DNA of 64,000 nt from Brachypodium distachyon (taxonomy: Eukaryota; Streptophyta; Magnoliopsida; Poales; Poaceae): assembly GCF_000005505.3 (NCBI RefSeq), contig NC_016132.3, positions 39,446,914-39,510,913 on the forward strand, in the 5' to 3' direction. The notes under the pieces were generated by a model. It was not told the origin of the DNA and did no database searches. It saw only the letters and a list, made by a program, of their open reading frames with translations. Below are positions 35,768 through 46,632 of this stretch, piece by piece. Position numbers and translations under genes: made by a program. Position 1 is the first letter of the stretch, and every line of letters begins with the position of its first letter.

Positions 35768-37096
35768 TGTTGGGAATATGCCCTAGAGGCAATCATGTAT
35801 GATGTAATTCCCAATGTATTCATAAATATTATTGAGTTGTCCTTGTTTGAACATCTGATATGTATCATTGAATATGTGATTTGATTGTGGAACTATGTAT
35901 TCATGTTGTTCATACTAAATTGTCCTTAGTCATTGAGGTTGTGCTGGACACATAACCTAGACTAATGTGAAAGTTGGCTGATGACTCGGTTCCACTTGTC
36001 ATGGGCATGGTGATGTCATTCCAGCTTACACGGACTCGGCTAAAGAGTTTAGCGAGTCGGACTGACCCATATTGAGATGCAACGAGTAGGTCGTCATTTG
36101 CATGTCTCAATCAATGTAATCCTTAGACCTGAGGTTATCGCACAATCCGAGTTGTGGATCACCAACTTAGGTTCTGTCAAACGTTGTTCCGTAACAGGGC
36201 AGTTATAAAGGCAGAGTTCGGGTTGACTGAGAATCAAGCTGTGTGATGTGGATAACCAAGATGGGATTTTGCCCCTCCGACTGGAGAGATATTCTCTGGG
36301 CCCTCTCGAGTGATATGATTCGGGAAGCATGGCCATGCGCGACTTGGTTAATTGTTAACCGGGTTGATCGACTAAGAGTTAGTCGGATGAATCGTATATC
36401 ACAGATCGAGAAGAGAGTTGAACTATTAAAGGGATGACGATTAATCGCCTATAGTTCGACAAGGTATATCGTGAGGCAAAAAGGGACTAAGACGTATGTC
36501 ACATTGGAAGGTACGTCGTCATGACTCGATGGTACTTGGGAGTCGGCACGTTCTGCTAGGAGCCGCTACCGATTGATCGATTGTGAGTCGGACTCCAATC
36601 GTGTCCAAGTCGCCATGAGCCTGTGGGGTCACACACTTAAGAGCGGGAGCAAATATTTGGTCGGGTTGGACCCGAACTGGAATTGGGCTGACAATGCGAG
36701 TTGGACTCGCAGGGTGGATGGGCCACAAGGCTTGGAGCCCACTTCCACTCGATATATAAGCAGGGGCGTGGGATGCCTAAAGGGCACGGTTTTTTCCACT
36801 CTCATGCGTTGAGAACCCTAGCCCGATTCAGTTCAACCGTCGCACCGGATCTAGCAGTCCGCCGCCGGAGCTCCTCCTCGCACGTGTGGATACCGGCAGA
36901 GGTGCTGTACGTTCAGCACTTCGACGATCGCGGGATTGGATCGGCTGGATCGGATCGAGGGACTGCACTGCATCAAGGCGCCGCATCAATAATCCGCAAC
37001 TGCGCGTCTAGTGGTAATCCTCGTGGCCTTCTACCTCGGCTAGATCTTGGGAGTTCGCGTAGGAAAAGTTTTTGTTTATCTCTACGCGCCCCTTCA
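35768..37096 (+). repeat. Copia 3' LTR
   Basis: Preceded by a short polypurine tract (AAGTGGGAGA, about 35757-35766), it starts TGTTGGGAATATG and ends CCTTCA before the target duplication GGGCG. Confidence 0.92.
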
Positions 37097-37888
37097 GGGC
37101 GTTCAGCAGATTGGATCAGGCAATCAGTGGCTGTGCAGTGGAGCGACGTTCAGCAGATCAGATAGGACTATCGTTGCAGTGGACCGATCTCCTAGTAACG
37201 GGAGATCATCCTGATCGTCGGAAAGTACTCGACATCGGGTCAAGTTGCGTATGTACGTCCAGGTCAGCGTCTGTGAGTCGTGGTTGTGTCCAAGTGCTCG
37301 TCTGTGTGGGACTCTGTTGCAGTGGAAGTGCGTCACGGTTGAAGGGCTGTCCGGTGAGGTGTATCATCGAGGGTGAAGACGTGCGTGCAGACAAGGTGGC
37401 GGGTGTCATCTGTGTGTCTCGATGAGAAGACGGAAGCTCAAGCGTATAGTGGGGTGGTGTACCAGTGAAGGTGAGTCTCTTTAATGAGGACATGTCTCTA
37501 CGTGAAGCTATGGGTTTAGCTAGCACGTATTGCGCTAGGTGTGGACGGTGTAGTTCATGCACGAGCTAGCGTGACTGGGAGTCTGGATCATACGTTGAGT
37601 GAGTCGACGAGTTGTGAAGCTGCGGTGAGTCAAGATCAGGGGGATCACGGAAGACAGAGTCAAGACTAAGGGGAGATTGTTAGGAATTAATCTTGTCAAG
37701 TCCGAATAGCAGTAGGTTTGGGTTTTGGCGAGTGCTGTCATGTATGAGTTTAGGTGAGTTTGAATTGGACACTAGTCCGTATAGGTTTGGTCATGGTCTC
37801 CAACTAGGATTAGTACTTGTGTACGTATAAATATGCAGGTAGTCAGCTTAAGTTGAGATCAAGTTTGTAACGTGGGATTTAAAATATT

Positions 37889-38296
37889 ATGACTGGCCTC
37901 TATCTAGCCCCATCCTCCTGTCCACATACGTGTCCATGGGTTTTTCTTAATCTCTCTCGTCTCTCTCTGTCACCACCTACCACATCTCCATCTCCTTTCT
38001 TCTTCTTGCTCCATCCCCTCTCCATCTCCATCTCCGTCCAGGAGCAGCAGCATCATCTCCGTCCAGAGCACCAGCAACATCATCCTCATGGCCAGCAACA
38101 TCATCCTCATGGCCAGCAACATCTCCGTCCAGGAGCAGCAGCAGCAGCATCTCCGTCCAGGGGGCTCGAGTCCGTCTGCGGCCGCCGCTCGGAGATGGAG
38201 GACGCCGCCGCCGTGCTCCCGTGCTTCCACCGCCTCCCGCTCTCGATGCTCTCCGTGCCCGCCGACCCCAGATCAGATATGAGAGCAGCTAGTTAG
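37889..38296 (+). pseudogene. PP2C phosphatase gene fragment
   Basis: A 135-codon frame ends with SVCGRRSEMEDAAAVLP and FHRLPLSML. These match the start of the catalytic domain of clade-A-type plant protein phosphatases 2C (CGxRxEMEDA). The metal-binding GVYDGHGG block and everything after it are missing; the frame stops at 38294-38296. Upstream of the domain is low-complexity Gln/His sequence made by a 21-bp tandem unit around CATCATCCTCATGGCCAGCA (38081-38130). The fragment adjoins the truncated 3' LTR at 37889. It is probably a captured or deleted gene piece; I would not expect phosphatase activity. Confidence 0.55.
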
Positions 38297-39183
38297 CTTG
38301 CATATATTAATTCGTGTGTCAGCTAGTGAAGCAAGGTGATTTTTTATCTCTTGTGGTTCCTTTTTAATCTTGTACTGTGATCTTTCCTTTGGAAGTACTC
38401 ATTTTTGTGCTGTGATTTTTGAGTACCATGTGTACACGACGAGAGCTACTAATTTTTTATAAACGTTTGTGCTGTATTTTGGTATCCCATCGAGGTACCG
38501 TGATTGTGATTGATGAGGTACTTAGGAAGGAGTTTCTGTCTCCTCTGTTGAATTCGAGTACATAGGTACTTGAGTACTTGGTTTGTTGAATTTAAAGTTG
38601 AATTCGAGTTTTTCTCTTTGATTATTTCTTTCTATCTCTTTGATCCATCGTTGTTGATCCTCATGGTTGAGGATTGATGAGGTGGTTAGGTATCTGTGAT
38701 GTATCTTAATGTATTTGTGATATACCATAATTTATATGTGACGTATCTTGATGTGCTCATCATGTATCTGTAATGTACCGTGATTTTTTCTGGATAAATG
38801 TGATGTACAATACGATGTAGTCGTCTCATAAGTCCATGTACATGAGGTACTCAAAACCCGATAAGATACCTGTGATGTACCGTATGATGTACTCCTCTCA
38901 TAAATTCATGTACACAATGAATTTGAAAATTGATAAGGTACAGTTCATTTACCATAATGTACTAAATATGTATTTTAAAACATATCATGTACCACAATGT
39001 ACTTAAAAAGTGGGACAGAGATGGAAAGAACGAGAGAGAACCATAGAAAAATAAAAAATTGTCAGTAAAAAGTACATGCCTGACACAAATACTAATTTAC
39101 CTGCTAAACTCTCTATAGTAAAAATTAATTTGGTGGACCTTACATGAAACATGTGACTGGAAAGGTAGGGTTAGATAGCTCGG
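38297..39183. other. AT-rich stretch with degenerate GATGTAC-type words
   Basis: No gene recognised. Words such as TGTGATGTACCGT and GATGTATCT recur many times between 38470 and 39000 in both spaced and imperfect form, suggesting a decayed tandem repeat. Confidence 0.3.
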
Positions 39184-41278
39184 GTGCTACCGTCTCCCCG
39201 TTATAGAACTTCCAGGAGCCTCATTCATTTCCACCAAAATACTCTGATCACTGCTCGTGCGGGCGGAGCAGTGTATACTAGTCTGGCCGTATGGGAATAT
39301 CTCATTTCTGCGGCCCACCCCTGCTCCCGTATGGCCCACGTCCGTTTCTTTCTTTCCCCTTCACTTCTTCTTCGCCCCCGCACCATAATCCGCTAGGTTT
39401 CCAGCCGCCGTCGCCGGACGTAGACCCTAGGTTTCAGGCCGTGCAGCCCACCCCCAGTTGTCGCCGGATTCATGGCTTGACGTGCCGCTAGGATTCCGGC
39501 CGGACACCCTGGTCGTCACCGCGTCCTAGCTCCCGTGGTCAATGCAAAGTGTTGAATCCATATCCTTGTCTTCCAGAATGATAGTGTGCATTATTGCTTA
39601 TTCAGAAGATGGTGGTGTGCGCGACGATCTACAGACAGTTGGATGCACACTTATCTAGCTTCAATGCGCATAGAGAAAATCATCCATCCTTTGAAGTTTA
39701 ATTTCGAGATGTACGGCTGCATTAAGGAGAAAATAGTATGCAAACATCCCCGCAGCTTCAATGTTCACGTGCATATTGTGGTGAGATAGATGGAAGGCGG
39801 CACGGGCCTCGCCGGCGAGGTCGATGAGGGCTTCGGCCGGAGGCGCCGGCCGGCTTGCCGGCGAGGTATACGATGGCTCCGGACAGTGGCGCGGGGCTTA
39901 CCGGCGTGGTCCACGAGGGCTCAGGTCGACAGGGCTTGCTGGTTTTAGAGGGCCACAAGTGCCAGCGAGGTCGGCCGCCGCCGCCGGCGAGAGCACGCGA
40001 ACACAGATAGAACAATGAACACACAAATGGGCCGACTCTGAAGCCCACTACTGAACTAAAAATATTAAATTTACTGTTAATTCTCTTAAAAAGGAATGTC
40101 TATTCTACCCTCCAAAAATCAATGGTAGATATTTCTAGATACTGCTCCTTCTCTTCAATCAGTATAGGGGTACCATAAAATGGCTCTGATCACTACATAT
40201 ATATAGCAACAGGGGCAAAATATGGTTCATCGGTTTCTCTTTTTCTGTATATAAATGAAAGTTCAGGTGTACAATTAAACAACAATCAGGGGCAGACAGC
40301 AATTAAGTCTCGGTTTTCCCTACCAATGCGGCCATGTCTACATCTGATTAACCAGCCATACAATATTCGCAATATTTAGTCCATCCAGGTTGATTACAGT
40401 GTGTTCAGTACGTGCATGTTTTACAGGTTCAACTGGGTGAGGGGACCAATAGCTTTGCTTCTAAAGGTTAATGGTAAATATCATTTATGCATGCTTCATG
40501 GCATACCATGTAAGTGATCTGGCAAAAGCCTCTTCCCCTTTTGTTTCTCAGCGATGCTAATTAGAATATATAAACTCAACGCTTTAGGGGTATTTTGCCT
40601 GGATAGAAACCTCAATTTAGAATAGTAAAATCTTACATGATTATGCAGGTTAAATCTGAAATTTTTAATTATATGTATTGATTTAAAAATCACAATGCGT
40701 ACAAATGACACAAATAGTCATTAGAAATCTGGTTTTTGAAAGTAGCATAATAAACATCGCCACACAAATAAAAAATGGCTTCACAACATTGTATTTAGCA
40801 TTACATTTATGGTAGCTATAGACCTTATATTTGAAACAGATAATATTAATATCTATGAAACAACAATTATTCCCAACTCTTTCAGACGATGCCCTCGCAT
40901 TTGCGAGGGCCATGGTGCTAGTTTGTATAAATAATGCCTGATTGTACTTCGTTTTCACCCAGTTAAACAAATGTTGAACTACCAATCAAGCCAATTAGTT
41001 TAGTGCCGCAACTTGCATGTTGTTTATTAAAAGGTGAGAGCAGCCTTGTTGTATACATATGCCAACCGTGTAATCAGTGCCCATCATTTTCCAATCAGTG
41101 CCCATCATTTTCCTAATCAGTGCCCATCATTTTCCAAACTAGCCAATACAACAAGTGAAATGATAAAGTTGTCTGGGAGCGTTTACTCCATCAACTATAA
41201 TAAACATGTGTGGATGCCACATCTCTTCGTCGACATAACCACTATAGGCAGGGAGAAGAGCTAGCTGAGCGGGCAACA
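39184..41278 (+). promoter_or_regulatory. Upstream region of NLR C, duplicated upstream of D
   Basis: Segments 39205-39252 and 40184-40430 match 54890-55130 upstream of pseudogene D, including CAGGAGCCTCATTCATTT, AAAATATGGTTCATCG and AGGTGTACAATTAAACAAC. The region just before the ATG (40920-41278) also matches 55300-55632. C and D thus share a promoter by duplication. In C it is split by a 931-bp insertion. Confidence 0.6.
39253..40183. mobile_element. 931-bp insertion of unknown class in the C promoter
   Basis: The D promoter lacks this segment. It is flanked by the 11-bp direct repeat CTCTGATCACT (39242-39252 and 40184-40194), consistent with a long target duplication as made by Mutator-like or non-LTR elements. 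I see no clear terminal inverted repeats, poly(A) tail or protein domain. Part of it is GC-rich (39780-39990). Confidence 0.45.
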
Positions 41279-44200
41279 ATGGCGGAATTTCTGGTGAGCG
41301 TGTCCACGGGGGCCATGGGTTCCGTCCTTGGGAAGCTGGGTACCATGCTGAGCGAGGAATTCAAGCTGCTCAGGGGTGTTCGTGACGACATCAAGTTCCT
41401 CAAGGATGAGCTCGAGCACATGCAGGCGTTCCTCCTCGTGATGGCGGAGGAGGAGAAACCTGACCCCCAAGCTAAGCTTCGGGCGGATGAGGTGCGAGAG
41501 ATGTCCTATGAGATAGAGGACAACATCGACAAGTTCATGGTACTTCTGGACCGTGAGCCCACTTCCATGTCCGATGGCTTCATGAAGCTTTTCAACAAAA
41601 GCATGGAGAAAATCAAGAGCATCAAGACCCGGCATAAGATCGCCAAGGACTTCAAAGACATCAAGATCCAAGTCAAGGAGATGAGCGATAGATATGCAAG
41701 GTACACACATAAGGCTTGTCCCCTCTCATCCCTCCCATAATTTTGTAATTTGTACCACAACCAATTAATAGTATTTCGAGACCATAGCTTACTACTACTA
41801 CTATCAATAATATAGATACATATATACGGCCTCTTCCAACACATGTTATATATCTTTCCTCTTCCGCCGCATCTCCAATTTTTTGCATGTCTAATTTCTT
41901 GGTCCACAAATGAAGGTACATGATCAATGGGTTTTCTAGATCTGAAATTGAAAAGGTAGATCCTCGACTTCGCACCATCTATAAGGATGCATTGGAGCTT
42001 GTTGGTGTGGAAGGTCCAAGAGATGAGATTGCAAACTGGCTGAGCAACAAGGAGGGTGAATCATCACATCAACCAAAAGTTGTATCCATTGTTGGATATG
42101 GAGGGTTAGGCAAGACAACTCTAGCCAGACAGGTCTATGAAAAGCTTGGAACGAGCTATGAATGTCGGGCTTTTGTGTCAATTTCACGAACTCCTGATAT
42201 GACAAAGATCTTGAGTTCTATGTTATCTCAACTCCGCAACCAAGATTATGCTTATGCAGGGGATCCACAACTCATAATCGACCAGATCAGAAATTTTCTA
42301 CAAGATAAAAGGTACAGTTCATAATGGCTGAATGGTTTAGTTCTTATGAATTATCACTTTTCAGTTTGCGCTACTCGAATACCAAATTCAAAATACTCTC
42401 GCTTGCAATTGCTGCCAAGTTACTCGAATACCAAATTCATAATTCACACTCGTTGCCACAAGTTGTTTGCCAAATTTTTATACCAGACATTTTGTGATGG
42501 ACAGATTGATCCTGAAAACTTGGTAAGATAATAACTAACATTGGGCAGTAAGATAACATATATATATAGCAAAACGACTCTTCTTAAAGAATCAGACTGG
42601 CCTATAAAGTCAAGCGTAACTTGTTTATATGCTGCAAGATGTAGCCTCAAATCCGTGATGCCGTAAATTAAGCCCAAGTTCATAAACACATATATAATAT
42701 CTCCACTTAATTATTATGACCAATGTCGTGTGAAACTTTATTCCACACTTTTTTTTTTACGAAAAGGCAGCAGCGCTGCTTTTCATTAATTAAGACGAAA
42801 AAACAATTTAACAGAGTTAATTACAAAGCCGAGAAGAGGGGCAGCTATAAACTAGAAAGATCACTCGGGAGGGCGAACCACACATAGTACATCCATGTTA
42901 TTTAATGTGGTTTTCCTGTAACTATATGGCAGGTACTTTATCATAATTGATGATTTATGGGATGTACAAACATGGCAAGATCTGAATTGTGCATTAGTGA
43001 GGAAAGACAACGGTAGTGGAATAATGACCACAACTCGTATACATGATGTAGCTAAATCATGTTGCCCTTCTGATGGGAATCTTGTCTATAAAATCGAACC
43101 ACTTGGTCTTGCTGACTCGAAGGAGTTGTTTTTCAAGCGAATATTTGGTTGTGAAGAAAAGTGTCCTCCTAACTTGAAACAAGCCTCAGAAGATATCTTA
43201 AAAAAATGTGGTGGTTTACCACTGGCCATCAACGCCATATCTAGTTTGTTGGCTAGTGGGAAAAGAAAAGAAGACTGGGAGCGTGTCCGAAGTTCTATCA
43301 GTTTTGCACAAGGCAAAAATTCTGACATTGATGCCATGAACTACATATTATCTCTGAGCTACTTTGATCTTCCACTCTGTCTAAGAAGTTGCCTATTGTA
43401 TTTGACTATGTTTCCTGAAGATTATGAGATTGGAAGGGAGCAATTAGTGCATAGATGGATTGCCGAGGGTTTCATCCATGGCAAAGATGGGGAAGATCTT
43501 GTTGAGCTGGGAGAGACATATTTCCATGAGCTTGTTAACAGAAGTTTAATACATCCGGTGAATATTGAATATGATGGCAAGGTATGGGATTGTCGAGTCC
43601 ATGATATCATCCTTGATTTCCTCATTTACAAGTCTACAGAAGAGAATTTTTGTACTTTGTTAAGCAATCATTCAAAGCCAGATAGCAGAGTTATACGTCG
43701 TCTCTCTCTCTTGGGAAATGAAGATCAAGAAAATGTCGAGCAACTGGATTTATCACATGCTCGATCACTTGGGGCTTTTGGTAATTCCTGGGAATATTTG
43801 CCTTCTCTTGCGAAGTCAAATGCTTTGCGTGTGCTTGACGTAGCTTTCTGCACTGGACTGGGAGCTCATCACGTCAAGGATATCGGAAGACTTCTTCAAC
43901 TAAGATACTTGGACATCTCATTTACAAACATAACCGAGCTTCCTAAAGAAATTGGAGACTTGGAGTATCTAGATACGCTAGAAGGCCGTGCTACAAAATT
44001 AAATGAGCTTCCTGAATCAGTTACTCGGCTAAAACGACTAGCACGTCTTTTCGTTCCAAGAGAAACAAAATTTCCTGATGGTATTGGAAAGATGGAGAAC
44101 TTGCAAGAGCTTGGTCATAGTATAAACATGTTACTGCAATCAGCGAATTTTCTGGAAGAGCTTGGCAAACTGACAAATCTGAGGAAGTTGGCCATTCATT

Positions 44201-44925
44201 GGGACAGCCATAAACTTGACAAAGCAAGCTGCAAGGGAAAGAAGCTAGTGTCCTCCCTGTGTAAACTGGATGCATGCAAGCTTCGCGACCTCAGTGTTGT
44301 GTTGCATCTGACAGAAGACGATGACTTCAGAGGACATACGTTCCCTGCTCTCAATAGCATCCGAGATATCCGGATCAACCATGCGCAAATCAGTTTGATT
44401 TCTAAATGGCTGGTTTCACTTATCAACCTAGAAGATTTGGCTCTCGATGGTATGGAGATAGAGCAGCAGGATGTTGAGATGGTTGGAAGCATACCTACTC
44501 TGCTCGCATTCCGTGTGTTAGCTAACTGCATTGGGAACACCATCGTTATCAGTGGAGGATTTCAGCAGTTAAGAAGTCTGTTCTTGTATTGGGGTAATAC
44601 GAAGCTGATGTTTGAAGCGGGGGCTATGCCGAATCTCGAAGAGCTTGTATTCACCATTGAGCAGCGTAATTACAAATCTTCTGGAGATGGTGGTTGCGAT
44701 GATATTGGCATCCAGCACCTCTCGAGCCTTGCTTTGCTCCATGTCATGTTAGATTGCTCCAGTGTGAAGGCTGCGGTTGTGGAGGCTACAGAGGTTTCTT
44801 TCAAGAGCATGGTCGGTGCACACCCCAACCGTCCTATGCTGAGAATGGACAGAAGACGTACAGATCGTATGCTAAAAGATGATGATATGTTTCAGGTACA
44901 AACTAATCTCATGTGTATGTACTGA
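41279..44925 (+). CDS. NLR immune receptor C (CC-NB-LRR), intact
   Basis: Three exons, 41279-41700, 41916-42311 and 42933-44925, join in phase (AG/G codons at both junctions) to 936 residues. Residues 1-140 are an Rx-type coiled coil (MAEFLVSVSTGAMGS, with DEVREMSYEIEDNIDKFM). The NB-ARC has the P-loop GYGGLGKTT from 201, kinase-2 FIIIDDLWD at 275-283, GGLPLA at 366 and a VHD motif at 495-497. LRRs run from about 520 to 900. All catalytic motifs are present and no stop breaks the frame, so this is the best candidate for a functional family-1 NLR. Its C-terminus may vary: a donor at 44896 and an acceptor ending at 45009 would swap the last residues for VPAQSID. Intron 2 holds a retroposon remnant. 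The pathogen recognised is unknown. Confidence 0.88.
42749..42877 (-). repeat. Retroposon remnant in intron 2 of NLR C
   Basis: A poly(T) run at the left, then GCAGCAGCGCTGCTTTTCATT. The right end is GAGGGCGAA. CCACAC flanks it on both sides (42743-42748 and 42878-42883). It is a 5'-truncated, minus-strand poly(A) retroposon of the same family as 27576-27690. Confidence 0.55.
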
Positions 44926-45270
44926 GACCGACAAGATTGATTTGTATTCCAGGAATTCAAGATCACATAATTGGTTCGATCTGATCGTTTGTTTGTCTGG
45001 AAATTTCAGGTACCAGCTCAATCAATCGATTAAGTCCTCCTGAGTGGGAGTGGCTATAGTAGATATGAAGAATCTCTTGTAGATTTCTCTGTTTGCATTT
45101 CACTCCTAGCTAGCTGCTACCTATTTATATAATTTGATCATTCAGTACAAGCTAAGTAGGAACCACATGCTCTTGTTATACATATATTTCCCTTGCTCAA
45201 CAGTTGCAGCAGCTTGGTTTCACCAGTAGCTATTCGAACCGTGGTAGTATGTTGATGATTGATTGATGTT

Positions 45271-45320
45271 AAGGATCTTATGTATCCAACTCGCAAAAAA
45301 AAAAGGATCTTATGTATCCA
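45271..45320 (+). repeat. 18-bp direct repeat around a tiny poly(A) insert
   Basis: AAGGATCTTATGTATCCA occurs at 45271-45288 and 45303-45320. The 14 bases between are ACTCGC followed by eight A's. This looks like a target duplication around an extremely 5'-truncated retrotransposition product. Confidence 0.55.
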
Positions 45321-45326
45321 GATCAG

Positions 45327-45457
45327 GTGGAGGTTTTGATGATATTGGCATCCTGCAGCATCGATCTACCCAGGCTTGCTGCTTCACAAAGTGTAAACAA
45401 TGATGGATTGTGTGAATGAGGAGGCTACTTTCAAGAGCTTGGCCGATGCACACCCAT
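45327..45457 (+). pseudogene. NLR 3'-end fragment downstream of C
   Basis: TTTTGATGATATTGGCATCC and TTTCAAGAGCTTGGCCGATG match the last LRR and C-terminal codons of NLR C (about 44695-44825). The frame is broken and shortened. It is a leftover of an additional family-1 copy. Confidence 0.55.
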
Positions 45458-45689
45458 AGTATGTTTGTATTTGAGCAAAATTAATATTGGATCTAATGAA
45501 CATGCCTTCATTGTGCACTTTAGGGGTATATCGGTCGATGGATGATTGATTCGTACTACTGTAGTTAATTAGCTAGCTATCCAGGGCGCATCCTAAAATT
45601 TATTACGCCTAGAGCACGAGACACCACATTTGACTTCACAAAATTAAATTAAAAAAAGTTAAATTAAATTATAGACAGCGTGATCGAGA

Positions 45690-46010
45690 CTGCAGATGTG
45701 ATGAGGTTAATTAGCTTACCAGCGGCTGGCGGTGGAGGGAGAAATTCCTTGACCTGAAGCATGCGATGGCGGCCAACTTGGAGAGCTCTTGCGGGTGCCT
45801 GCGATGGCTGAGGGTCAGCGAGGAGAGTGGGGTTGGCTTCAGGCAGGGAGGAGCGGGGATCCGGAGACATCCAGGAGGTACATTGGAGCACCGCCGGCGC
45901 CCCGCTGCGCGCTTCGTGCATCCCTATGGGCTCCGGCGGCGGCGGTGCTCCAATGTACTGGTGTGTGCATCGCGATTCGTGCACCGGCAGCTGCAGCCAC
46001 ATAAGAGTCG
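45690..46010 (-). other. Relic of the family-2 leader exon downstream of C
   Basis: On the minus strand this resembles the leader exons at 10326-10621 and 52311-52650: the TTACCAGCGG donor region, the GGAGGTACATTGGAGC phrase (45880s; compare 52510s) and the following GC-rich block. No family-2 coding exon follows before the 3' end of NLR B, so it is an orphan 5' end from an earlier duplication. Confidence 0.5.
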
Positions 46011-46632
46011 ATTAGAATCATGTTTAGGTATTGTACAGAATACTGTTTATAGTACAGAAATGCATTCTATGTAAGCTTTCATTTTCGAAAAATACATACT
46101 GTTTATGGCCATGTTTTATGTCGCTACTGAAGAAAAACATGCGGTAGCTAGCATACAGGTCAATCGATCACTTGCTGTTGCTGGTCAAGAGAAGAAGGCC
46201 AAAGACACAATTTCTGGCAAGTCCAGATTCTTAATTGATGCATGCGTCATACTCTCAGTTACTACTGAAACATATATATGCAGATATGCTTACAGACAGG
46301 AAAACTAGTCGGCAGACTCCTCTTTATAGATATCAAGGTACTACAGAAGTACTGATGATGAAGAAGAAGGAAAAATAAATAAAGGTACAGACAAAGTGTC
46401 TAGCACTTGGATTATTACACAGCTAAAGCGAAAACAGAGAGGCCGAGGTAAATAAAAAATGCACATAGCAGCCGCTCCCGCCCTATATATCTCATTACAT
46501 GACTCCCACCGACTGAGTTCAGCTAGCCAATCGCCCCCATCATACGGCCATTAGCCCAGATTTTAGCTTCACCCACATTGCAACCAAGGACCTGCTGCCA
46601 CCATGCTCGGTGGTGCATGGTCTGGAGCTCGA

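Larger units (their letters stand above)
29161..37096 (+). mobile_element. Complete Ty1-copia retrotransposon, recent insertion
   Basis: Two 1,329-bp LTRs (29161-30489 and 35768-37096) flank a gag-pol region. The element is bordered by a perfect 5-bp target duplication GGGCG (29156-29160 and 37097-37101). The domain order in the polyprotein (Gag, protease, integrase, reverse transcriptase, RNase H), with integrase before RT, defines copia. Reading the LTRs side by side I found a single difference (30050s, AAGTATTT versus AAATATTT), so insertion is very recent. It landed in an older LTR element at 28672-37889. One amber codon in the RNase H region probably makes it defective on its own. Confidence 0.93.
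28672..37889 (+). mobile_element. Old non-coding LTR element containing a nested copia element
   Basis: The 5' LTR (28672-28981, about 310 bp, TGTTACGAATTAATCTTG ... CCCAACA) is followed by TTTGGTATCAGAAC, a primer-binding site for initiator tRNA-Met. The 3' LTR starts at 37678 (TGTTAGGAATTAATCTTG) after a purine-rich tract (AAGGGGAGAT). It is cut off at about 37889, where it diverges from the 5' copy. The LTRs differ at many sites. The internal region is only about 0.75 kb once the nested copia (29161-37096) is removed, and encodes nothing recognisable. It resembles a TRIM/LARD-like non-autonomous element. Confidence 0.7.
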
